11,409 nt of DNA. Origin: Rubrobacter sp. Lineage in GTDB: Bacteria; Actinomycetota; Rubrobacteria; Rubrobacterales; Rubrobacteraceae. The notes under the pieces are model-generated. The model was given only the letters and a program-made list of their open reading frames with translations. It did not search any database and was not told where the DNA came from. Shown one piece after another: positions 6,303 to 11,409 of the stretch (its first letter is position 1; every line of letters starts with the position of its first letter). A program made the translations under genes and the position numbers. The stretch spans positions 1 through 11,409 of the forward strand of contig JACDAR010000177.1 in assembly GCA_013695335.1 (NCBI GenBank), written 5' to 3'.

Positions 6303-7256
6303 ATGCGCCTCGACCCGGCCGGAGATCAGACCCTGAACGGCGGCCTCACGCTCCCCGAAAGCTACGAACTGTGCCGCCAGGTCCAGCGATCGCACAGCAG
6401 GACTTACTACTTCTCGACGCAACTCTTCCCGCCCGAGGTGCGCCCGCACGTGCACGCCCTGTACGCATTCATGCGTTACGCGGATGAGATCGTGGACAGC
6501 CCCCACAGCTTGAACCCAGGGGAACAACTCTCCAGCCTGAACACTTTCGAAGGCGAGACGGTTGCGGCCATAAGCGGTGAAGATGTAGCCAACCCCGTGT
6601 TGCGGGCTTTCGCCAACACGGTAAGGGCACGCGGCATCGAGTTGGAGAGCATCACGGCGTTTATGGAGAGCATGAAGATGGACACCCGCGTCTCCCGCTA
6701 CGAGACGTATGAGGATCTGGAAGCCTACACGTACGGGAGCGCGGCGGTCGTCGGGCTTATGATGTCAAGGGTTATCGGCGTCACGGATGGGAGATCCACA
6801 CCCCACGCCGAAGCCCTCGGGGTCGCCATGCAGCTATCCAACTTCCTTCGGGACATCGGGGAAGACTGGAGGCGCGGTAGGATCTACCTTCCCCTCGAAG
6901 ACCTGGCCCGATTCGAGTACAGCGAGGATGACCTTGCGGCGAAGGTGGTGGACGAGCGGTTCATCGGCCTGATGGAGTTCGAGATAGGGCGCACCCGCGC
7001 CATCTACGACTTCGCAGGGGATGGGATGGGATACATCCCGAGGGGCAGGCGCTTCCCTGTCCTCGTGGCGCGCGAGTTGTACGAGGCGATCCTCGACCGC
7101 ATCCAGGCCCAGTGCTACGAGGTGTACTCACAGCGGGCTGATACATCCCAGGCTTACAAGATCGGGGTCATGGCAAAGGTGGCGGCGCGCGAGCCGGGAG
7201 AGATCCTTGCCCGCGGCATGGACCGAGCCCCTGCCGAAATTGCAATACCCTCGTGA
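6303..7256 (+). CDS. crtB: Phytoene synthase
   Basis: A 317-residue head-to-head prenyl synthase that condenses two geranylgeranyl diphosphates to phytoene, the first committed carotenoid step. Both magnesium-binding aspartate motifs are present: DEIVD (61-65), after the SRTYYFSTQLFP segment, and DIGED (184-188), within QLSNFLRDIGEDWRRGRIYL. YTYGSAAVVGLMM (143-155) is also typical. The open frame extends upstream in frame into crtI, but ATG 6303 is chosen because it lies 5 bases after the crtI stop, has GAGG 10 bases upstream, and gives the normal family length. The desaturase-then-synthase order and tight spacing imply co-translation of the two enzymes. The 3' end of the gene overlaps a candidate promoter for the downstream methionine operon. 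Squalene synthase relatives share the motifs, but the crtI neighbour settles the assignment. Confidence 0.95.
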   Translation: MRLDPAGDQTLNGGLTLPESYELCRQVQRSHSRTYYFSTQLFPPEVRPHVHALYAFMRYADEIVDSPHSLNPGEQLSSLNTFEGETVAAISGEDVANPVLRAFANTVRARGIELESITAFMESMKMDTRVSRYETYEDLEAYTYGSAAVVGLMMSRVIGVTDGRSTPHAEALGVAMQLSNFLRDIGEDWRRGRIYLPLEDLARFEYSEDDLAAKVVDERFIGLMEFEIGRTRAIYDFAGDGMGYIPRGRRFPVLVARELYEAILDRIQAQCYEVYSQRADTSQAYKIGVMAKVAAREPGEILARGMDRAPAEIAIPS

Positions 7257-7270
7257 TCGTGGTGTAATCT
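7240..7270 (+). promoter_or_regulatory. Candidate promoter of the SAM-riboswitch operon, overlapping the crtB end
   Basis: TTGCAA at 7240-7245 and TAATCT at 7265-7270 are separated by a long 19-base spacer. The block CGTGGTGTAATCT differs by one base from CGTGGCGTAATCT before crtI. The -35 part lies inside the last codons of crtB (stop at 7254-7256). The predicted transcript would begin near 7277, giving a leader of about 245 bases that contains the whole riboswitch. This is inferred from motif similarity, not shown. Confidence 0.5.
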
Positions 7271-7282
7271 TCTGACGAAATG

Positions 7283-7305
7283 TCGTGGGCCGAAGACGCC
7301 CGCGG
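7283..7305 (+). other. GC-rich hairpin just upstream of the SAM riboswitch
   Basis: TCGTGGGC (7283-7290) can pair with GCCCGCGG (7298-7305) in 8 pairs including two G-T wobbles, with a 7-base loop. It ends 1 base before aptamer helix P1. No T-run follows, so it is not a standard intrinsic terminator for crtIB. It may be a leader stem or insulator that helps the aptamer fold independently. Confidence 0.4.
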
Positions 7306-7306
7306 C

Positions 7307-7441
7307 GCTCATCGAGAGCGGTGGAGGGACGGGCCCTGTGAAACCGCGGCAACCGGCGGGGCGCAGCGCAAAGCGCGAACTCCGTGCCAGGTGCCAACTC
7401 CCGCGGGACGGCTGGCGTGGTGCGGCCCCCGAGAGATGAGC
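7307..7441 (+). promoter_or_regulatory. SAM-I (S-box) riboswitch aptamer
   Basis: This leader RNA binds S-adenosylmethionine. The S-box core is recognisable in order: P1 5' strand GCTCATC (7307-7313); GAGAGCGGTGGAGGGAC, containing the kink-turn side of P2; GGGCCCTGTGAAACCGC; GGCAACC (about 7348-7354); a P3 hairpin with GCGC repeats; GGTGCCAACTCCCGC (about 7390-7404); P4; and AGAGATGAGC, whose GATGAGC (7435-7441) pairs perfectly with the P1 5' strand over 7 bp. It sits 82 bases upstream of a yitJ-type gene. B. subtilis yitJ is likewise a classic S-box gene, so the context fits well. SAM binding should stabilise P1 and reduce expression of the downstream methionine operon. Confidence 0.95.
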
Positions 7442-7517
7442 CGGGGTTGGAACGAAGTAGATCGCAAATCCTCGGCGCACCTCTCTCCCGCGTGAAATCG
7501 CAGACGACAGAGAGGGA
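7431..7517 (+). promoter_or_regulatory. Predicted expression platform: Shine-Dalgarno sequester switch
   Basis: CCTCTCT at 7480-7486 can pair with AGAGAGG at 7509-7515 over 7 bp, burying the ribosome-binding site GAGAGGGA (7510-7517) of the TTG start at 7523. A small GCG/CGC stem (7490-7492 with 7499-7501) can form inside the loop. TCTCTC (7482-7487) can instead pair over 6 bp with GAGAGA (7431-7436), which overlaps the aptamer's conserved 3' core and P1 strand. The two states are mutually exclusive: with SAM bound, P1 forms and the ribosome-binding site is hidden; without SAM, it is free. There is no T-run before the start codon, so translational control is favoured over attenuation. The pairings are visible in the sequence; the mechanism is inferred. 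Confidence 0.65.
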
Positions 7518-7522
7518 TTTTC

Positions 7523-9346
7523 TTGAGCCCGAGGCTCGACGAGATACTCGCGGGAAGGCTTCTTATCGGTGACGGCGCGATGGGCACCCTGCTCGCCGAC
7601 CGTGGCGTCGGGTACGGGCATCCATACGCCCGCGCCAACCTCACCCATCCCGACGTGGTGGCGGGGCTACACGAAGAGTACGTGCGCGCCGGGGCGCGGG
7701 TGATCGAAACCAACACATTCGCCGCCAACCGCTTCAAACTAACGGCCCACGAACTCGAAGAGAACGTCGCCGAAGTCAACGTTGAGGGAGCCAGGCTCGC
7801 CCGCCAGGCTGCGGACGCCAATGGGGAGGAAGTCCTCGTGCTCGGGGCCATCGGACCTCTCGGCCGCTCCCTCGCGCCAGTCGGCCCCATTCGGCAGGAT
7901 GAGGCGCGCTCCGTTTTCCTCGAACAGGCTGAGGCGCTTCTCGAAGGTGGCGTGGATGCACTAGTTCTCGAGACATTCACCGACCTTCAGGAGATGAAGC
8001 TCGCCCACGAAGCCGTGTGTTCCCTGGGTGCGCCGGTCCTCGCGTACAAGACCTTCGTCGAGGACGGCGAGACGCTTTCGGAAGGGCTGCCTGGGCGGGT
8101 GGCGCGGGAGATCTCCGGCTGGGGCGTGGATATCGTCGGGGCGAACTGTACAGTCGGGCCGCAGCGTATGGTCGGCATCGTGGATGGGATGTCCGCTGCC
8201 GGACACGTCGCCGCCTTCCCGAACCCCGGTCTTCCTCAGCTGATCGACGGCAAGGTCCGCTACAGCCGGGATGTGGATCACTTCGCCCACTACGGCGTCG
8301 AGCTTGCGAAGGCCGGGGCCAGGCTCATCGGCGGCTGCTGCGGCAGCACACCGGCCCACATCCACGCCCTCTCCGAAGCACTCAGGGACTTCCGCCCGGA
8401 CAGCGCCCCCCGCAAGAGGGCAACCGTCACGGGAAAACGCGAAGAAGAGAAGAGATCCAGTGAGCCCGTCTCGCGGTTCGCGGAACAATTGAAGACGGGG
8501 TTCGCGGTGACAGTGGAAGTGGATCTCCCGCGCGGCAACGACATCCGTTCGGTCGTGGAGGCGGCGAGGCGGCTCAAGGAACGCGGGGCGCACGCCGTGG
8601 ACATCTCAGACGGGGCGCGGGCGCGACTTCGGATGCACCCGTTCGCGGCGGCGAAGATCGTGCAGGACGAGGCTGGCGTCGAAGTAGTCGCCCACCTCTC
8701 GTGCCGCGACCGGAACATCATAGGGTTGCAGGCTGATCTGCTAGGTGCGGCGGCGCTCGGCGTCAGGAACATACTTGCGGTGACCGGGGATCCAGCCCAG
8801 ATCGGGGACTACCCCGAAGCCACGAGCGTCTTCGATACTGATTCCGTGGGGCTCGTCCACACGCTCTCGCGGATGAACGCTGGCGAGGATCTCTCGGGAA
8901 ACCCGATCGGTACGCCTCCGGGGTTCCTGATCGGGGCTTCCTTCAACCCGACCGCCGAAGACCTGGATTCCGAGATAGATAAGCTCAGGCGCAAGGTCGA
9001 GGCCGGGGCACACGCATACTGGACCCAGCCGGTCTTCGAGATTTCTGCCCTGGAGCGGGCGTTGGAGAAAACCGGGGATATGGATCTCCGCATCCTCCTC
9101 GGCCTGATGCCGCTCCGCAGCGCGAGGCAGGCCGAGTTCCTGCATCATGAGGTTCCAGGCATAAACATCCCGAAGGGCGTCAGGGACAAGCTCGCCACGC
9201 TCTCGCCGGATGACGCCCCGAAATACGGCGTCGAGGTGGCCCGGAACCTGCTGGTGAAGGCGAAGCCGCTCGTCAATGGTGCGTATGTGATGCCCCCGGC
9301 CAGCGCCCCTGATCTTGCCGGAGATGTGATGGAAGGTATCAGGTGA
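7523..9346 (+). CDS. yitJ: Bifunctional homocysteine S-methyltransferase / methylenetetrahydrofolate reductase
   Basis: A 607-residue two-domain cytosolic enzyme of the YitJ type. Residues about 1-295 form a homocysteine-methyltransferase barrel: DGAMGT (17-22), IETNTF (61-66), GANCTVGP with Cys209, and GGCCGST with Cys272 and Cys273 as the three zinc ligands. After a charged linker (about 296-314), residues about 315-607 form a methylenetetrahydrofolate reductase: SCRDRNIIGLQADLLGAAAL, NILAVTGDP, and HAYWTQPVFE for FAD and folate binding. The reductase makes 5-methyl-tetrahydrofolate, the methyl donor for MetH encoded in the same operon. The start is TTG 7523, with GAGAGGGA 5 bases upstream, the element controlled by the SAM riboswitch. 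The role of the N-terminal half in YitJ proteins is less certain; it may transfer methyl groups to homocysteine. The kinase gene follows after 31 bases. Confidence 0.92.
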   Translation: MSPRLDEILAGRLLIGDGAMGTLLADRGVGYGHPYARANLTHPDVVAGLHEEYVRAGARVIETNTFAANRFKLTAHELEENVAEVNVEGARLARQAADANGEEVLVLGAIGPLGRSLAPVGPIRQDEARSVFLEQAEALLEGGVDALVLETFTDLQEMKLAHEAVCSLGAPVLAYKTFVEDGETLSEGLPGRVAREISGWGVDIVGANCTVGPQRMVGIVDGMSAAGHVAAFPNPGLPQLIDGKVRYSRDVDHFAHYGVELAKAGARLIGGCCGSTPAHIHALSEALRDFRPDSAPRKRATVTGKREEEKRSSEPVSRFAEQLKTGFAVTVEVDLPRGNDIRSVVEAARRLKERGAHAVDISDGARARLRMHPFAAAKIVQDEAGVEVVAHLSCRDRNIIGLQADLLGAAALGVRNILAVTGDPAQIGDYPEATSVFDTDSVGLVHTLSRMNAGEDLSGNPIGTPPGFLIGASFNPTAEDLDSEIDKLRRKVEAGAHAYWTQPVFEISALERALEKTGDMDLRILLGLMPLRSARQAEFLHHEVPGINIPKGVRDKLATLSPDDAPKYGVEVARNLLVKAKPLVNGAYVMPPASAPDLAGDVMEGIR

Positions 9347-9377
9347 CAGGTTTCAAGCATCAGCAAGGAAGGACGGA

Positions 9378-9941
9378 GTGATCCTTTTTCTCAACGGTCC
9401 TTTCGGCGTCGGCAAGAGCACGGCTGCGGAGCTGATCGTGGAGCGCATCCTGCGGGCGGCGGTCTACGACCCGGAGATCGTCGGGGCCTTCGTCTGGCAT
9501 CTCACCAGGGATATGGATGCGGATGTGGAAGGCAGGAACGATTTCCAGGACCATCCACTCTGGGAACCGATGGTCGTCGAGACAGCCAGGCTGCTGAAAA
9601 GGGAATATGGAAGGATGCTCATCATCCCGATGACAGTGTGGAGACGGGACCGCTTCTTGCGCCTCACTGACGGCCTGCGGGAAGTAGATCCTGAACTACG
9701 CCTCCTCCGCCTGACGGCTTCCGAGGACACGTTGAGGGGCCGCATTCTAGGCCGGCCGGAGTCAGAGGGGGATCACGGCTGGTGCCTGGGACACTTGGGC
9801 GTCTGCCTGGAGGCATCGCGGGACCCGGCGTTCGGGGTGGAAATCCGCACGGAAAACCGCTCCCCTTCCGAAGTCGCAGATGAGATCCTGAACGAGATCG
9901 GGGTAGCGCAACAGACCAGCTCGCGGGGAAGTGGAAGCTGA
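9378..9941 (+). CDS. TmrB-like P-loop ATP-binding protein
   Basis: A 187-residue small P-loop protein with a Walker A motif, GPFGVGKST (7-15), right at the N-terminus. Further blocks resemble B. subtilis TmrB (tunicamycin resistance): VYDPE, DFQDHPLW, MLIIPMTVW, LTASEDTLRGRILGR, and a C-terminal DPAFGVEIRTENRSPSEVADEI. The length matches that family (about 190-200). The start is GTG 9378, with GGAAGG 5 bases upstream. It lies between two one-carbon/methionine genes and its stop overlaps the metH start by one base (TGATG), so it should be translated under the same SAM-riboswitch transcript. Family members are nucleotide-binding, kinase-like proteins with varied or unknown substrates, so drug resistance should not be assumed here. 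No link to methionine metabolism is known to me. Confidence 0.8.
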   Translation: MILFLNGPFGVGKSTAAELIVERILRAAVYDPEIVGAFVWHLTRDMDADVEGRNDFQDHPLWEPMVVETARLLKREYGRMLIIPMTVWRRDRFLRLTDGLREVDPELRLLRLTASEDTLRGRILGRPESEGDHGWCLGHLGVCLEASRDPAFGVEIRTENRSPSEVADEILNEIGVAQQTSSRGSGS

Positions 9942-11409
9942 TGATCCTGAACGACACCATCCACGAACAGAGAGAGGCGAGGCTCGCTGAGTTCCGGGCT
10001 TTGCTCAAGCAGCGCATCCTGGTACTGGACTGTGCCAAGGGGACCATGATCCAGGGTTATGGACTCCCCGAGGATGAGTACAGGGGCGAGAGGTTCGCGG
10101 ACCATCCGAACGAACTGAAGGGCAACAACGACGTGATCGCCCTCACCCGCCCTGACATATTGCGGGCCATCCACGACGCCTGCCTGGAATCCGGCTCCGA
10201 CATCATCGGGACCAATACCTTCACCTCGACCTCCATCTCCCAGTCGGACTACGGACTGGAGGATCTCGCCTACGAACTGAACCGCGAGGCAGCCAGCATC
10301 GCCCGCGAAGCTGCCGACGCTTTCGCCGAGAAGACGCCGGAGAGGCCGCGCTTCGTGGCAGGCGCCATCGGCCCAACCAACCGCACAGCATCCCTCTCGC
10401 CCGATGTAAATGATCCAGGAAAAAGGAACGTGACCTTCGACGAGTTGAAGGCAGCATATGCGGAGGCTGCAAGTGGGCTCGTTGACGGCGGCGCGGATCT
10501 GTTGCTCGTCGAGACCATCTTCGACACGCTGAACGCGAAGGCGGCTATTTTCGGGATCAAGGAGTATCTGGAGGACGCAGATCTCGACGTGCCGATCATG
10601 ATCTCTGGCACGATCACCGACGCGAGCGGGCGCACGCTCTCGGGGCAGACTACCGAGGCTTTCTGGAACTCCATCCAGCATGCCGAGCCTATCAGCGTCG
10701 GACTGAACTGCGCCCTCGGTTCGGTGGAGCTGCGCCAGTATGTCGAGGAGCTTGCGCGGGTCGCGGACGTGCCTGTGAGCGCGTACCCGAACGCAGGGCT
10801 TCCAAACGAGTTCGGCGAGTACGACGAGACACCTGAGATGATGGCCGCCGAGGTCGGGGACTGGGCGAAGAACGGCTGGCTGAACATCGTCGGCGGCTGC
10901 TGTGGGACCACGCCCGAGCACGTCGAGGCTATCGCCGACGCCGTCTCCGAACACGCGCCGCGCGAGATACCAGAGATTCCGCCCCTCACGCGACTCTCCG
11001 GGCTGGAACCGTGCAACATCGGGCCAGACTCGCTTTTCGTGAACGTTGGGGAGCGAACCAACGTCACGGGCTCACGGCGGTTCAAAGACCTGATCCTTAC
11101 CGGCGATTACGAGACGGCGCTGGAGGTCGCCCGCCAGCAGGTGGAGAACGGCGCGCAGATGGTGGACGTGAACATGGACGAAGGGATGCTCGACGGCGGG
11201 GAGGCGATGGTCACGTTCCTCAACCTCGTCGCGGTCGAGCCGGACATCTCGCGCGTCCCCGTGATGCTCGACTCGTCCAAGTGGTCCATCATCGAGGCGG
11301 GACTCAAATGCGTGCAGGGCAAGCCGGTCGTGAACTCCATCAGCATGAAGGAGGGCGAGGAGGAGTTCGTCCGGCAGGCGAAGCTGCTCAGGAAATATGG
11401 CGCCGCCGT
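9941..11409 (+). CDS. metH: Cobalamin-dependent methionine synthase, N-terminal part (cut by window edge)
   Basis: 489 codons are open to the window end, covering the homocysteine domain (about 20-345) and the start of the pterin-binding domain (from about 353). MetH transfers a methyl group from methyl-tetrahydrofolate through cobalamin to homocysteine. Alignment by memory with E. coli MetH is close throughout: RGERFAD, LKGNND, GPTNRTASLSPDVNDP, GGADLLLVETIFDTLNAKAA, ISGTITDASGRTLSGQTTEA, GLNCALG with Cys257, GGCCGTT with Cys320 and Cys321 (zinc ligands), then VNVGERTNVTGS and DVNMDEGMLD. Two normally conserved spots differ: DCAKGT (30-35) in place of DG(A/G)MGT, and GTNTF (90-94) in place of ETNTF. 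The ATG overlaps the kinase stop by one base, with GGGGAAG 9 bases upstream. The cobalamin and reactivation domains lie outside the window. Confidence 0.93.
   Translation, partial: MILNDTIHEQREARLAEFRALLKQRILVLDCAKGTMIQGYGLPEDEYRGERFADHPNELKGNNDVIALTRPDILRAIHDACLESGSDIIGTNTFTSTSISQSDYGLEDLAYELNREAASIAREAADAFAEKTPERPRFVAGAIGPTNRTASLSPDVNDPGKRNVTFDELKAAYAEAASGLVDGGADLLLVETIFDTLNAKAAIFGIKEYLEDADLDVPIMISGTITDASGRTLSGQTTEAFWNSIQHAEPISVGLNCALGSVELRQYVEELARVADVPVSAYPNAGLPNEFGEYDETPEMMAAEVGDWAKNGWLNIVGGCCGTTPEHVEAIADAVSEHAPREIPEIPPLTRLSGLEPCNIGPDSLFVNVGERTNVTGSRRFKDLILTGDYETALEVARQQVENGAQMVDVNMDEGMLDGGEAMVTFLNLVAVEPDISRVPVMLDSSKWSIIEAGLKCVQGKPVVNSISMKEGEEEFVRQAKLLRKYGAA

Noticed and set aside
7480..7521. 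Riboswitch-proximal hairpin considered as a transcription terminator
   Set aside because: The TTTT after the stem is short and abuts the TTG start codon. The stem's 3' arm is the ribosome-binding site, so sequestering fits better, though attenuation is not fully excluded.
9773..10954. 393-codon open frame on the minus strand across the kinase end and metH
   Set aside because: It lies antisense to a highly conserved metH reading frame. Its product is rich in Arg, Gly, Val and Leu with no recognisable family, which is the usual shadow frame in GC-rich DNA.

Overview
This is a GC-rich bacterial window with no RNA genes for translation, no insertion sequences and no CRISPR array. GTG and TTG starts are common (crtI and the yitJ-type gene use TTG; the kinase and one membrane gene use GTG). 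A crtI-crtB carotenoid pair, arrays of kinase-less 'sensor' membrane proteins, and a SAM-I riboswitch in front of a YitJ-type enzyme together suggest a pigmented, deep-branching actinobacterium, possibly of the Rubrobacter type. This lineage call is an inference, not a demonstrated placement.

Left part (1-4358, minus strand): four related polytopic membrane proteins lie head to tail, the last one cut by the window edge. They share the membrane core and juxtamembrane linker usually found in front of GAF and histidine-kinase modules. The three complete ones stop at the point where the GAF/kinase part would begin, so none carries phosphotransfer domains. The two middle genes are recent paralogues from a tandem duplication with a period of 1362 bp. 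The gap between them still holds a decayed copy of the tail of the first gene and a matching 43-bp spacer.

Centre (4359-4791): a 433-bp divergent intergenic region separates this array from the rightward crt operon. It contains a candidate promoter, a lone TGTACA palindrome, a 12-bp tandem repeat and a hairpin.

Right part (4792-11409, plus strand): crtI (phytoene desaturase) and crtB (phytoene synthase) are 5 bp apart and make the coloured carotenoid backbone. A 266-bp gap follows. It holds a second copy of the promoter motif seen before crtI, a GC-rich hairpin, and a clear SAM-I (S-box) riboswitch. Downstream of the aptamer, a pyrimidine-rich segment can pair either with the aptamer's 3' strand or with the Shine-Dalgarno sequence of the next gene, which points to translational control. 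The controlled operon is a YitJ-type homocysteine methyltransferase/methylenetetrahydrofolate reductase fusion, a small TmrB-like P-loop protein, and the N-terminal 489 codons of cobalamin-dependent methionine synthase MetH. The fusion makes methyl-tetrahydrofolate and MetH uses it to methylate homocysteine, so feedback by S-adenosylmethionine is metabolically sensible. The MetH N-terminal domain departs from the usual family residues at two conserved motifs, although its three zinc-ligand cysteines are intact.
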